Below, in pieces: positions 24,601-36,738 of a DNA stretch of 64,000 nt. Below the pieces are notes generated by a model, which saw only the letters and a program-made list of their open reading frames with translations, was not told where the DNA came from and did not search any database. Numbering within the stretch: the stretch's first letter is position 1; each line of letters begins with the position of its first letter. This stretch comes from Larix kaempferi. Taxonomy: Eukaryota > Streptophyta > Pinopsida > Pinales > Pinaceae. The DNA is taken from assembly GCA_027924585.1 (NCBI GenBank), contig BSBM01000592.1:8688501-8752500 (forward strand). Reading direction: 5' to 3'. Position numbers and translations under genes: made by a program.

Positions 24601-25987
24601 AAGTCTTGACCTGAGAAGCCTCTTGGGATATTTTATCCCAAGTGCCCCATTAACACTGCGTGTTGCTTCTCTTTCCCCACCGTGTACTGCGTAGGACCGG
24701 CTAAGCTAGAAGTTTCATGAGCAGTGTGCAGAAGTGACTTTGACTTCACCTTAGGACTAGTCCCTGTTTTGGTAGAACACTAGCTTTCTTTCTTGCAAGT
24801 AGATCATTTCTTTTAAATATATCATTGTTTATTGTCAATCTTATTGAGCTATCACGTTTGTTCTTTGCATACAATCTGTTTCTATCTTAACAAATAACTA
24901 AGCCTATTGAACTTGAAATAACCCAAGTCAAGAGCACTCTCTATCGGAGAGCATATTAATATTGCATTTTCCCTGCATTAGGCATATAGAATAGCTAAGT
25001 CTCTTGAACCTTGTCAAAAGCACTCTCTGTCGGAGAGTTGAACTGTGTGCTCTAATAATAATAAAACTTCCAACTCACATCCCCTTAATAATTTATCTTG
25101 GTTGCTATCCGACACCCGTATGCTCTGCCAACCTAAAAAGGTTGGGCTAGTACTCAGAAAGGTGTTGGATTTGATAATTTTTGATAACATAATAAAATTT
25201 TCACCCCCACAACCAACGAACCGGCGTTGCTTTTTCGAGACATACTCAGGTAGTGGGCAAAGTTCCTAAACCCGGTGGGGCCGGAAGTTACCGTTGTCTT
25301 AGACATCGGGGTGGTTAATTCTTAAGACACCTACCCCTTGACATCTAGGCGGTCCGACATACCATCAGAAGGGGAAGCCACTGAAAGTATACCTTTCCGG
25401 TCTTTTGCTTACCTTGTTGTTCTTAGCCTAATAATCAAGACCATTAAAACTTTTAATTTACCAAGATAATTTGCACAACGATCTCGCGAACAGCTACTAT
25501 TGAGACTTGCATTTCAGCATCCCCAAGCACTACACTTGTTTGACTCCATTTTGGCACTAGTCATTTTATATTTATGCTTTAATTAAGTTGGGCCATTTGT
25601 CCATTGGATTTTATATTTGGAACTTATCTATCTGTGGATGCTTCTTATATTCGCAAAGTCTTTCATATACCGTCTTGCAACATGGATTGCATTTTACCTT
25701 GTGTTTCATTTAAAGTAAATTTGTGATTTTTCATCTTTAAAACTCCTAAACAACATCCATCCGCATCACCATACAATAAAAACATTAAAACACATTGAGC
25801 CATAGTAAACTCTTTGTAGGGACTACCCCCCTTGGCTTCGTTAGGAGTTAGCCTAAACAGAGGAGCTGGGATTTAGGTGGCAGTACCTGGCTCATTGCTT
25901 GCCCCCAAGGCCACACTTTCCCCACTTGTAGTGAGGGAACAGCTTTCGAAAGATTTCTGCTGCTGGTGTGCATCTCGGCGGACAACA
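21668..25987 (+). mobile_element. 4.3-kb LTR-Y unit, probable giant solo LTR, TSD TGGCC
   Basis: It starts TGTTACCAAC and ends GGCGGACAACA. It is flanked by perfect 5-bp duplications TGGCC (21663-21667 and 25988-25992). Inside are a TATA-like box (TTATAAAGAGAC, near 23060), an AATAAAG near 23150, a TTTTCAGGTGTTCTCCC junction-like motif near 23333, and a CT-rich tract (23530-23870). No gag-pol frame and no internal primer-binding site were seen. Parts recur at 5238-8015, 15216-17665 and 32422-34030. The end structure is that of an LTR; a non-autonomous element without paired LTRs is the alternative. Confidence 0.7.
22118..22143 (+). repeat. Poly(A) tract, 26 bases
   Basis: Uninterrupted run of A inside the LTR-Y unit. 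The copy at 15216 has a short mixed A-rich stretch at the same place, so this is slippage growth rather than a retrogene tail. Confidence 0.8.
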
Positions 25988-26215
25988 TGGCCTAAATGCT
26001 AATGTTTAGTTTTAACAGTGATTGAAACAACTTATGGTACATGAGAAAAACCGATGTAACATTCAAGAAACTGCTCCCTAATAACATGCAGCAATCCTCA
26101 TGTAAAAGGATCAGGAAAATGATTTATGGGACATAGAACGACTGCTATTAGAACATGCAAAACATGGTTGGACCATATCACATCCAATATCTGAAAAATA
26201 AATTAATTAGCTCAC

Positions 26216-26285
26216 CTGGTGGAATATCTGCCAAGAAACATGAAGGTGTCATCTGTTTCCCACCTTGCATCATGACATGAGTAAC
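26216..26285 (-). CDS. SRS2-like helicase, exon after motif VI
   Basis: It encodes VTHVMMQGGKQMTPSCFLADIPP, which fits the segment just after motif VI in UvrD/PcrA-type helicases (usual form '...PSRFLxEIP'). An acceptor (GTGAATAG|G) and a donor (CCAG|GTGAGC) bound it. It joins in phase to the exon at 26515-26562. The terminal exon(s) of the gene should lie at lower coordinates but were not found; the 4.3 kb LTR-Y unit starts only 230 bp away. Confidence 0.75.
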
Positions 26286-26514
26286 CTATTCACAAGTTAC
26301 ATGTAAGAACACAAAATACTCAAAACCATAGAACATTTCGACTCATAATGTTCAAGAATTATTCTCCAATGCAAAGAACATCCTCTAGTTACAAATGACT
26401 TACCAGATGCATAACTATCTAACCCATGCTAAACCAACAGAATTTATAACAATAGGAAATGACCCAAATCATAGTCAAAACCATACTTCTAATTGAATCT
26501 TGCAAGAAACTTAC

Positions 26515-26562
26515 CAGGACAAAATGCTTAGCTCGAGTCAAGGCCACATACATAAGTCTTCT
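26515..26562 (-). CDS. SRS2-like helicase, motif VI exon
   Basis: A 16-codon exon, RRLMYVALTRAKHFVL, is the classic superfamily 1 helicase motif VI. Its Arg contacts the ATP gamma-phosphate. Acceptor CTGGCAG and donor CTG|GTAAG fit, and the join to the previous exon reads GIEEE-RRLMYVALTRAK with the phase kept. Confidence 0.85.
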
Positions 26563-26788
26563 CTGCCAGTGTATCAAATTATTAGAAAATGCTTGAACTA
26601 CAAAGCCTGTATGAATGAGTTCATCTCATTCCACACAAATGACTGATTGGCAAAAATACAAAATTGTTTTGAATAAAAAATCTGACTGTTGATAGTCTAC
26701 CATACTTTTGACATAAAAGTTCTATCTAAAATGTCAAGTTTTTTATAACATTCTTACAAGTATAGAATTCACTTGACAATGCACTTAC

Positions 26789-27061
26789 TTCCTCCTCAAT
26801 TCCTTCTCTGTTTGGTCCAGACGAAAACTTGCCTTGGGTATCCAAGATGGGAGGTCCCAATAAGGAAATGTCATTACTCTCTAAATTGTTTTTGTTTCCT
26901 GCCTCCCTGATAATAACATCTTCATTGTGTATTGTACCACGGTCAATCATATTAGGGGTGCTAGGAGTGCTTGGTCCCACCACAAAATCAGAGTCTCTAA
27001 CTGGGATGATTCCATCATTCGCTCGTACTAAAATGACAGCTTCCCATTCTAGACCCTTTGC
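26789..27061 (-). CDS. SRS2-like helicase, motif V exon
   Basis: It encodes AKGLEWEAVILVRANDGIIP, the motif V region that couples ATP hydrolysis to DNA translocation. A Ser/Pro/Asn-rich insert follows, then GIEEE at the end. Acceptor TATGTAG|GCA and donor GAA|GTAAGT are clear, and the length is exactly 91 codons. It joins in phase to the upstream exon ending LSTIHQ, giving STIHQ-AKGLEW, the expected motif V context. The intron separating the two is about 12.5 kb. Confidence 0.88.
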
Positions 27062-28022
27062 CTACATATAGGGCCAAACAGATTGTAGAGTCAATAAATA
27101 TTAAATTGCCCATTGATTTTCATCCTCAAGTTCAATTTTGACAACACAAGAATCGAGATTTTAGATCTAATTACAAAAGTCAGAATTCCACATAGCATCC
27201 TGTGAAGACTCGTACAATACAGAAGGGAGGAAATTCTGAAGAATCTTAATGGATGGAACCTTGGTTTTAAGCTCCTAGTTCAGGGAAATCATTAGTAGAA
27301 CATGAAAATAAAAGGTTCCATCAATTATCATTACTTAGTTTTTTTCACAGATTATTCACAATTTTATTAGTACAAAACATTGAATGACACTGAAATTTCA
27401 CATTCCTCATCTTCAAAAGAAGTCGAAGCATCAAATCCACTTTTCTCTAATTCTTATTTTGTTGTTTTTATATTTAACAGTGCTTTTATAAATTTAAGAC
27501 AAACATTGTTAGCATAACAATAAAAGCATAGATTACAGAGGGATCAAATTTTAAGGATTAGAAGGGTAATTAAAAGTCTTGGACAACGCTGTTGGGAGCG
27601 GGAGCGAAGCGTGGAGCGGGAAGTGGGAGCGGGAGCGAAAAGCGAAATTTTCAAAAGCTTCCGTTTCGGGAGCGTTTTTTATATAATATATATTTTGATG
27701 CATATAAATTAAAAAAACATATATTATGCCAAATTAGCTATAGAAAACATCAAAACATAGAATCTAGATATTCATATAACCATTTAGTACACAATGATAT
27801 AACATTAATCATCTAGTCTTCTAGATTCTAGGAGCTATAACTTATAACATTGTCAGTAAATGATCATCATCAAATCATCAATCATCAATCATCAACAACA
27901 TCAACCTTCAAATTTCAACATATAATATTTGCCATCAAACTAGGCCATAATGTTTACAAAATAGGCCAACCGCCAAAATAAACATGAAAATGAAATACAA
28001 ACTACAAAGTACTATGAATTTA

Positions 28023-30474
28023 CTAAGCTTTTCGCTCGCCACGAGTAACTTCCAATTTCTCTTCTTGTGTTCTAGGTGGAATAGGTGCTGGTGGAAGTGA
28101 TCGTGGAACATGAGAAGAAGATGAATGGCCCCCACGGGCTGAACTTGGACGTTGTGAAGCTAAAGGCAAAACTCCTGCATCCGGAAAGCTGCTTCTGCTT
28201 GGGGGTGGCATTTTTGTATGGGTAGTCTGAATTGGATCATCATGATCACCCAATAGTTCAGCTTCTAATGCTATGGCTCCATCCTCCACATTAGCCTCCT
28301 CTGGATTGTTGTCCCCAAGTCACAAATGTTCTATCATTCTTGTCCGCCTCACAATAATGGGACAACAACCTCAAGTTGTAGTGCACATAAACCAAGCTTT
28401 CTGCGCAATCTACATTCAGACTGTTTCTCTTTACACTGTGGATGAAGTTGTAGGTGCTCCAACACCTCTCTGTAGAAGAGCTATTAACAACCTGTGATAG
28501 CACCCTCACTGCCAATTTATGCAAATATGTGGCTCCAGAGCCATGCATGTTCCACCAAAGGATAGGATCCAATCTGTCTCAATCTTTGGTTGCAAACAGG
28601 GAACCAAAGCGTCCATGCTCACTTATGTATTCGCTCAATTCACTCCGTACTTGAGCACACTCTTCCTCATCAGGGACCAACTTGTCTAATGCTTGCATAT
28701 ACCCAGTAGCAACCTCTGGATCTGTGTGGGGTTTTCTCCTAACTCCACCCCCAGGTGCAGGTTGGGCCAACCAAATTGGAGAATAGTATTTTGGGGTGAG
28801 GACATATGCAAGGACATGGAGTGGAAAATTTAGATTATCCCACCTTTTGACCACATGTTTATGAATATGGTCATACAAGATTGCATCTTTTTGCTCAACA
28901 ATGTCTTTGATTATACCAAGCATGCTATCCATCTGCTCATATACCTCCCCAATCACCAGCTGATCTATATCTGTAAAACGAATCATGTTATAAACTGGCT
29001 TGGTGAACTGCAGAACATACCTAACCTGTGACCAGAAATGACCTTCAAGAACGGTGTCCTCCACCTCCTGAAAGTCACTTCCATCCGATGCACTTGCAGC
29101 TTTGTCTTTCAATTCCTGCCATGGATCACATGAGACCATACTAGCCAATGCCTCTCTTACCTTCAAAATCCTCCTGAAGGTGAGGTAGTAGCTAGCAAAT
29201 CTAGTCTTTGCAATCTTCAATAGCTCCAACTTAGAGTGATTGCGAAAAATGTGGTGGGCCATGCTATGATTGGTAATAAATTTGATCATTTTCTTACCTC
29301 TCTTGTACAAGGCACCAATCCATCGGTAGTTAGGTTCCTTCAGCTTAACAATATCATGCATCAAAAGGTTCAATGTGTGAACCAAACACCCTGACCAAAA
29401 AATGTTGGGATACTTATCCATAATGATTGCTCCTGCTGCCATACAATTAGCAGCATTATCAGTGATGAATTGAATGACATGGTATGGCCCAATCTCCTGA
29501 ATGCTTTTAAGTAAAGGTTGTGCAATATCAATAGCGGTCTTGTAGCGATCTGAGTAGTCATGGGCTGAAAGAAATACCGCACTACGAGCAGAAACGCCAA
29601 GAATATTTATCAATGTCTTGCCTTTAACATTTATCCACCCATCAGATACAATGGATACTCCATAGTTGGACCAATCATTTGTGAACTTTCCAAGAGCACT
29701 ATTGATTTTGGCTCTTTCCCTGTCAAGTCCCATGGTTCTAGCTTTGTCATACCCAGGGATTCTGTATCCTTGAGGGCCACCATTGATGGCTTGTACCATT
29801 TCATGCCAATAGGGTGAGCGAAGAACATTGAATGGTACACCACATGCATAGAGAAACCTATAAACTTTTGAATCCACATCATCTCTACAACCTTGGTTAA
29901 GGAAATCGGATAATGTTCTTCGTATAAGCGAGACTCCATGGGGAGATGAGGCTCCTGATCGAGCCGATGATGATCCAGCTCCACTACCAAACATTCTCTG
30001 TGGGGATTCAAAATCAACCCTCGATCTCTTGGAGTTGTTTTGAGCGGCCTCTTCTTCCATCCTGTATTTGCTTCTCTCTTTAGCTCCCACTTTGTCACAA
30101 GTTTTGACTCCATGAGACTTACCTACATCACATGGCATAACCCCACACAAATGCTTTCTCACCCAGGTATATGAACCTGTGTATGTTTTCCCACAATGGG
30201 GGCATGCAAACTTTGTGGCTGCACCCCCTCTCCCTCCCCCTTGCCTTGTCACATACTTCCACAAAGGTGTTGTGTCTTTTTGTTTTTGCCCCACATCACC
30301 CTCTTCCCCTTCCTCCTCTTCTCCTTGGTATGCATCACTCTCTACCTCTTCCCCCTCATCACTACCACCACCATATCTCCTTCCCAACACCATCATAATG
30401 AGAAGAAGTGGAATGAAAAAACAAAACCACATACCCATCATGTTTCTTGATTCAAGATGAGAGTCACTTGTTCC
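28023..30474 (-). pseudogene. hAT transposase, BED finger and DUF659 type, one stop and one frameshift
   Basis: The transposase would cut and paste the surrounding element. The main frame runs 30576-28579. It has an acidic N-terminus (GEEEEGEEGD), a BED-type zinc finger (CPHCGKTY...RKHLCG), then a DUF659/RNase H-like core with VSDGW and ITDNAANC (probable catalytic Asp residues) and CLVHTLNLLMHDIVK. A single TGA at 28579-28581 interrupts it. The same frame continues as WWNMHGSG...SSSTERCWSTYNFIHS..., the hAT C-terminal dimerisation domain. A frameshift near 28300-28320 leads to a Pro/Ser-rich tail ending at 28023. The N-terminal 34 residues of the open frame are probably intron, since a good acceptor (ATTGCAG) ends at 30475. 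Apart from these two lesions it looks complete. Confidence 0.85.
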
Positions 30475-30601
30475 CTGCAATAGAATGATGGAGAAGAAGA
30501 AATTGGAAAGAGTAGGAAAAGAGAACATTGCAAGTTTTCCATTTTTTAACATAGTGAAAAAAAATTGCAAAAACAAACAAAGATGAGTTTTTAGAGCCTA
30601 C
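30475..30601 (-). other. Probable intron in the hAT transposase gene
   Basis: On the minus strand AAAAG|GTAGGCTC at 30601 and ATTGCAG at 30475 form a donor/acceptor pair around a T-rich 127-bp segment. This would place a 5' exon beyond 30602. Confidence 0.5.
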
Positions 30602-31236
30602 CTTTTAGCTCTTCAATGGTGGTTGAATGTCTCTATGGAAGCTTCAATCTCCCTTGCAAGCTCTCCCCTTCAATCTCCCCTTCAATCTCCCACTCCAAGC
30701 TCAAAGCTCTCAAACAACTAGCAAACTCACTCCAAGCTCAAAGCTCTTCCAAATCAAGCAAATGAGTAATGGAATGAGTCCAAATGGACTCATTCACCCT
30801 TTATTGGCCCAAAATAACCTAGCCCATAGAAAAAAAACCCCAAAAAATTACAAAAATCGAAATTTTTTTGCCTTGAATCCGCCCAGTCCGTGAATCGATT
30901 TCGGGTTTGATTTCAGGTTCGATTTTTAAGGGAGGAATCGAATAGGGTTCGATGAGGAATCGACCGATTACGGGTCGATTCCTCATCGAACCCTAAAAAA
31001 CCAGGGATCGTTTTTTTTTTAGGGGAAATCACGAATTACAGAATCGATTTCGGATGGAATAGATGAGGAATCGCGATTCCGGAATCGATGAGGAATCGCG
31101 ATTCCGGAATCGATTCCGTCCGAAGCGCGAATTGGGATCGATTCGTAGGGGGGGGGGGGGAGCAATTCCCAGTAGCGTAGGTCTTGGACAAGTAGAACAA
31201 CTACTTAATTCTTGCAACTCAATTGAAGCTTTAAAG

Positions 31237-31440
31237 CAATGTTGCAAATATCATTTCAGGGAATATATTGTCGAGAGTCTGGAGAGAAACTTGTGGAAAA
31301 TATCGGGGAAAATATTGGAAAATATTGGCAAGAATGAACTTAGATCTAAAGAATTCTGAAAATATTAAACAAATCGGCAACCTTAAAAACTTGAAATAAA
31401 TCGAAAATATCGGGAGAAATCATAAACATTTGCAACACTG
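31237..31440 (+). mobile_element. hAT-type MITE, 204 bp, copy 1
   Basis: Ends CAATGTTGCAAATA and TATTTGCAACACTG-like (here ACATTTGCAACACTG) form inverted repeats of about 14 bases. Flanking 8-mers CTTTAAAG and TTTTAACG agree at 6 of 8 positions, a decayed TSD. It has the same length and internal 'aatatcgggga' motifs as the copy at 38303-38506, which lies in the opposite orientation. No coding capacity. Confidence 0.7.
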
Positions 31441-32421
31441 TTTTAACGTAAACGATGTATACTGACTATTTAGTAAATAGTTTTATTGGGAACTATCTAC
31501 TTTTTTAGAAAAAGCAAGTATTCGCCTTGTTTTAAGCAAAAGCAAGTATTCACCCTTCAGTACTTAAAAAGGATTCTTGCCAAAAATGCCTCTTCTTGAT
31601 TCTGCCATCTGCCATGTCTTCTTCAAAACACTTACCATATGACATCAGTTGTGCCTTTAGTCTATGTCACATGGTTCAGGTTCAAATTCGGCTTTTCCAA
31701 TAAGGTTCGACAATATATATATTCCAAATATAAATATTTTACATATTAATATAAATTAATAAACATTATAAATCGTATTCATTTTGCATACATATATATT
31801 AAAAATATTTGCCACATAACCTATGCAAATTTCAATCATTCGAATAATCTAACCTACATGTCAACACTCGAACATCACGGTTCAGCAGCTACAGCCTGTC
31901 GAATGTGTCGTATAGCTATGGTCATTCTCAATGTTTCCGGAAGTGTAGGCTCAACTGCAACTGCATGGAAGTGATACCCCCGACCATCAGTATCAATGTT
32001 GCCGAAAGCAAAGAAACCCAAAGCAGAGAGAGAGAGAAATGTGACATCCAAAAGCAGAGACCCGACACGAGAGAGGAGACCGGATGCGAGAGAATAGACT
32101 CGAGGGAGGAACGGGCCAATTACAGAGGAACCTCACGGCTGAAATTGGTGAATTCAAAACTCTTAAACTAGCGTATACCTAGCGAATTTGAAACTGGCGT
32201 ATACCTGTCGAATTTAATGTCCGAACCTCAACAAAGTAGAAATTTTTTTGAGGTTCGCCGAATTTCAAACCGGTTCAAAATCGACGAACCCTGTAACTTA
32301 GCCTTTAATCTATATAACAATTGAAAGCTGATTTATAACATTAATGATGCCAGATCTGTGAAAAAAAGGTAAATGGGCAAACCAACCATTAATGGGTCTC
32401 ATACTTGTAGCTTAGACACTG
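31441..32421. other. Intron sequence without recognised gene
   Basis: AT-rich intron DNA of the helicase gene. An 88-codon frame at 31905-32171 is Arg/Glu-rich from a purine-rich tract and has no recognisable domain. I see nothing else supportable. Confidence 0.4.
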
Positions 32422-34030
32422 TGTTGCTGAAATGAACAAACATTTCCTGAATATGAACATCAGCTGGACTTCAATGAGCCGCCAGTATTGCACAATTATG
32501 TGTGCTTATCAGAGTTCAAATTATCCGGCCTTGGCCTATTTTGGCCATCTTTTTCATTTCTGTAATAAGTGACCATGCCCCACGGGGTTTGTAATAAAGT
32601 GTGCTAGCATGGTGGTGTTTGAGTGACTCGATTCCCTAGGACTTGACAACCAAAGAAGGTATTCCAAGGAGTTTTTTCCCTTGTCGATTATGCTTTGCCT
32701 TTAGCCGAGTATAATTGATGAGTTTTTCTCCTGCACCTCCAAAGCTGGAATGCCCAAAGTGGTGGTTATGCCTTAGGGGGTTATTAGAGTCCATTTTGTA
32801 ACGTTTATAAACATGTTAAATGCTAAATTTTTGTCGTTTGGTCATGTACTAGGTCCCCCAGAAGTTTTAGTCAATTCCGTGAAAAATATTTTTTTCGCAT
32901 TTTTAAGCCATTTTTTAATGGTTTAAATGGAAAAACTCAAATGGTGATAAAAGTGTGATCCGGAGTCAAAATTTGGCGCAGGGATGCTCGTTTTCAAGCT
33001 CAGAGCATCTTCTTTACCCCAGTACCCCGGTTTTCCTATGTTTCGGGCAATCAAAACGTCTCGTGGAGCAGTTTTTCCTATCAGAGCTACAAAATGACAC
33101 TTTAATGCCAAAAATGCAACAAATTGCACCATGACCAAAAAATTAAAAAATATAAAAAAGGCATTTAACACATGCCAAATGACATGGCATCATATCCATT
33201 TGGAAAGGCAAATACTTTCCTAAGGTAAAGCGACATTTTTTTTGGTCATTTGAAAGTCAAATGTTTGAATATTAAGCGTGAGTTGCGCCCCTCTCTCATG
33301 GAGGGCGGCTTCTCCATGTGGCAGCTCTTTGTTGGATGTGATGATACCAATGAGGGATGCGCCTACCTCATTGAGAGGTGGCGCACTCCCATGAGATGGC
33401 AACCCAATCAACGCCAATCACCAAATGAAGGAAGAGTACCTCACGCCAATCCACACAGCATCATGCTCTTGGTTGTGATAGTTTCAAGGAGGGAGGCGCC
33501 TACCTCATGGAGAGGTGGCGCACTCCCTTTGGCTTGGCATCCAATCAACACTCCCTGGTACCCGGTTTCCTTCAATCAAACTAATCGCCCTCTATAGGAT
33601 TAGCGCCCCCCACCTCTAGTTTTGCTATTTAAGCAGGAGGTTTGCTCCATTGTAATGTGTGAAGGTCGAACCTCTAATCTATTGCTTGTAATATTTTTTT
33701 TGGATTGGAATAAAGAAGAAAGGCTTTGGAGGCTTGTGCATTGTGTTGTTGTCCATTGTGTGGATGTCTGAAGCTCTGAACCATTGAGGTAAACTATATC
33801 TTTTTCGCAACTTTGTTCATTGTTGGAATTTATCGACCTTTGAAGGGAATATACATTCCAGTAGGGTAAGAAACAATATTTTATAATTTGTTTCTTATTG
33901 GATAGCCATATATAAATGCTTAAAAATTTGTAAATTCTTGTTTGAATGAGCATTTCATTATAAGTCTTTTATGTGGTGAAGCCTCAATAGTTTGATTCTC
34001 TTGTGCGAGTGGTTGTGAATGTTTACAGGA
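32422..34030 (+). mobile_element. LTR-Y copy in the helicase intron, right side missing
   Basis: Starting TGTTGCTGAAATG, it shares 'gagccgccag', 'ggggtttgtaataaagtgtgctag', 'aaggagttttttcccttgtcgatta' and 'cctccaaagctggaatgccc' with 15250-15540 and 21700-22010. A TATA-like GCTATTTAAGC (33624) and GGAATAAAG (33707) lie where the other copies have them. It is more diverged than the other copies. It stops about where copia coding remnants begin. Confidence 0.55.
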
Positions 34031-34098
34031 TATCTAAGCGGGAGGATTGTAGCAAGCATGCTAGCAATGCTACCCCTCAAGCACTTTCGAAAAGGATC

Positions 34099-34377
34099 CT
34101 AGTCCCTCTCAATCCCACTACAAAGAAGACTCCATTCACCCAGCTTCTCGTCCATTTTCTGCCTCTGCCATACTTCTAATCCCAAGAAGAAGTGCATCAA
34201 TCCAAGATCTTTCATTTCAAACTCAGAGGCGAGATTCTTCTTACACCATACAATGAGTTTCTCATTTCCTGTAAGAAACAAGTCATCAACATACAATACA
34301 AAAATCAGTGGCTCATCATCTGCAACCTTGAAACAAAGGTTGGGGTCTGCATCATTCTGATGCACCTTCCATCTCAT
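34099..34377 (-). pseudogene. Copia reverse transcriptase fragment
   Basis: It contains the catalytic YVDD box (FVLYVDDLFLTG) and KDLGLMHFFLGLEVWQ, both highly typical of copia RT. Upstream palm motifs are lost, and the frame diverges after the FLGLEV block. Confidence 0.8.
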
Positions 34378-34602
34378 AGCTTAAGCAATAGCAATGATCG
34401 ATCTGATGGAAGTATCTCGAGCCACAAGAGAAAATGTATCATCATAATCGACTACCTCTTTCTAACAGAATCTTCTGGCAACAAATCTGGCCTTGTATTT
34501 TCCCATATGCTCCATGCTAAGTCTTGTTGTGCCCATCCAGGTCTTTTCCGACCTACTGCAACATTTCTGGGGATATCAACTAGATCAATGGAATCGATAG
34601 GT

Positions 34603-34980
34603 TCATCCTTTTCTGCTAACTCCCTCTTGAACTAGAGGAGGAGATGATCTCATCTCCTTTAGTTTTATCATTTCATCATCGATCTCCATGTATGATCCTC
34701 TGCGTTTCCTAACAGCTAATTCTTCTTCAAAGATCACATCCTTACTGACTTCAATCTGTCTGGAACCTGGGATGTAGATTTTGTAAGTCTTTGAAGACTC
34801 ACTGTATCCCACAAAGGTTCCCTTCTTGACTGAAGGTTCCAACTTGGGCACATGTATAAAGACTGGACAACCAAATATCTGAAGGTGGCTTACTTCGGGT
34901 TTCACTTCTGTGAAAGCTTCTTCTGAGGTCATCCTTCTAGGCTGAGAGTCATATTCCAGGAAGCTTCTTGTTGAACATCA
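34603..34980 (-). pseudogene. Copia integrase C-terminal (GKGY-side) fragment
   Basis: It reads HLQIFGCPVFIHVP...KGTFVGYSESSKTYKIY...VSKDVIFEE, the standard region between the copia integrase core and RT. The catalytic DDE core is not present. Confidence 0.75.
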
Positions 34981-35039
34981 ACGGGATTCATATGTCCATC
35001 GAAACAAGTCTTCTCTTGTAGGCCAAATCACATGGTCTT

Positions 35040-35400
35040 TTCCCTAAAAGTCAAATCCCGACAGATGATCAGTGACATTTTATAATCAAATGAAAAACAA
35101 ATAGTTTACATAGGCATCTTAGCTAAATACTTTATCACAACAATCATGAACATGTCTATCAAACATTTATGGGAATTATCTAGATGTCTGTTATCTCCAC
35201 TAGACCATGCCATCAAGAGTGTGCACTACCCTAAGCATGAAGGAGGGAGATATCATCTAGACTAACTTTATGAAATGTTGTGTAGCTCATATGCATAATA
35301 TAACAGGGTAAACTATATCAACTGCTCAATACATTAGATCTGCATATAAAAAGTATATAAGACAAAAAACAGATCTATGTAAGCAAGAAAACAAAATACT
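35040..35400. other. Non-coding gap inside the deleted copia element
   Basis: AT-rich sequence with no coding frame, lying where protease and most of integrase should be. It may be a deletion junction with unrelated filler; no boundary motif was seen. Confidence 0.35.
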
Positions 35401-35429
35401 TATCTCTTATTATTTTGGTGTGTGGTCCC

Positions 35430-36365
35430 CCACTGCCTTCTCATGGGAACCATAAGAGATCTATATTCTTGCATTCTGGATCTTCTAGAAGAGGAACTCC
35501 GAACGATCATCATCCCTTTGCTTCTTGCGATGATGATCCTCTTCTACATCAGCAGTTGAGGCTTCATGCTTCCTTTTACTTGAACTTCGACAGCTATTTG
35601 AGTAGTGTCCATATTTTCTGCACCTATAGCATTGAACTTGAGATATGTCCTTCTTCTCCTTTTGATCTGGGCGAGGACTTGGTCTCCTATTTTGGTGTTG
35701 TGTTTATGGAACTTCCTACCTTTTCCCTTACCCTTCGTGGCATGAGAAACAAAAGCTTGGTTCTCCTCAGGTTGAGTGTCATGGCCATGGAGTCTTTGAC
35801 GTGCTGCAATCCTGGTCTCCTCCTAAGAGCAATCTTCCCAAAGCTTGTCAAACTTTGGTAGTTTGGATCTACCACTTATGCTTTGGATGAAGGACTCCCA
35901 TGATGGTGGAAGACCATTTAAAGTGTGGAGGACAAGCTCCTTATCGCCAATAGGATCTCCACTGGTGCTGAGCTTGTCTCTGAGTTCTACGATCCTCATA
36001 AAGTATGAGGCAATAGATTCCGACTTTGCTATCTTCATATTTGAGTGTTGGTTTCTCAAAGTCATGGATACATTTAGGCTAGTGTTTTCAAGCAGCTTCA
36101 TAATGGTCTTGAACATTTTCCTAGCATTCTTCTTTCCTGAGATTTGAGAAACCAAATGGTCTCTCACTTAATCCACAAGAATCCTTCTTGCTTTAGCATC
36201 ATTCTTCCTCCATCGAGATTTATCCTCTTTGGCTTCTGGTTCAGGGACCTTCTCATTTACATATAGCAAGAGATCATTTTCTTCTAGGAGTAGAAGAACC
36301 CTAGACTTCCAGGAGATAAAGTTGGAGGCTCCTTCCAAACAATCTTCAACCTTCATCCCAATCAT
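35430..36365 (-). pseudogene. Copia gag fragment with zinc knuckle
   Basis: The start MIGMKVEDCLEGASNFISWK and a second frame 36167-35823 (MFKTIMKLLENT ... YFMRIVELRDKL ... LVLHTLNGLPPSWESF) are typical copia Gag. A knuckle CYRCRKYGHYSNSC (CX2CX4HX4C) is encoded near 35590-35640. Stops and a shift separate the parts. Confidence 0.75.
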
Positions 36366-36738
36366 CTTGATTGTAGATCTGGTTCAGAAACCCTAGCAGG
36401 AGCTAGGTCAAAAATGAAAGTTAATAATTTGAAAAACTGAACCCACAAATAAATTCGCCTTGCCAAGAAGAGTTGAATAGAGGGTGGGCTGGTCCAAGTC
36501 TCTGGAGAGAAATGAGTTAAAACTGAAACCCTAATCCTGCTGCAGCCACAGAGTAAGGTCAAAAATTGAAAGTTCTCAAAATTGAATTTCGTCTTCACCA
36601 ATAGATTCGTCTTGCCAAAAACGAAATTCCCATGGCTCTTTTCTTCAAAATGAAGGGTGAAGACTTCACAAGATGAAACCCTAATTCCGGCAGGGTTCCG
36701 ACGATGCTTCGGCAATGTCTTCTTCTAGAACTGCTCCA

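Larger units (their letters stand above)
27576..31188 (-). mobile_element. Nearly complete hAT transposon with TSD GTCTTGGA
   Basis: Identical 8-bp duplications GTCTTGGA (27576-27583 and 31181-31188) flank a 3597-bp element (27584-31180). Its ends are imperfect inverted repeats: CAACGCTGTTGGGAG at the left, and CTACGCTACTGGGAATT read inward from the right. The 8-bp TSD and the transposase type both indicate the hAT superfamily. It sits in the 12.5-kb intron of the helicase gene, transposase in the same direction as the gene. The right terminal region (30880-31140) is full of 'aatcgat' subterminal repeats, then a run of 13 G. Confidence 0.88.

Noticed and set aside
30171-30460. Plus-strand Pro/Leu/His-rich frames
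   Set aside because: Antisense of the acidic N-terminus of the hAT transposase.
31148-31160. G13 run as a G-quadruplex regulatory site
   Set aside because: A single homopolymer at the end of a hAT element; slippage is the simpler explanation.
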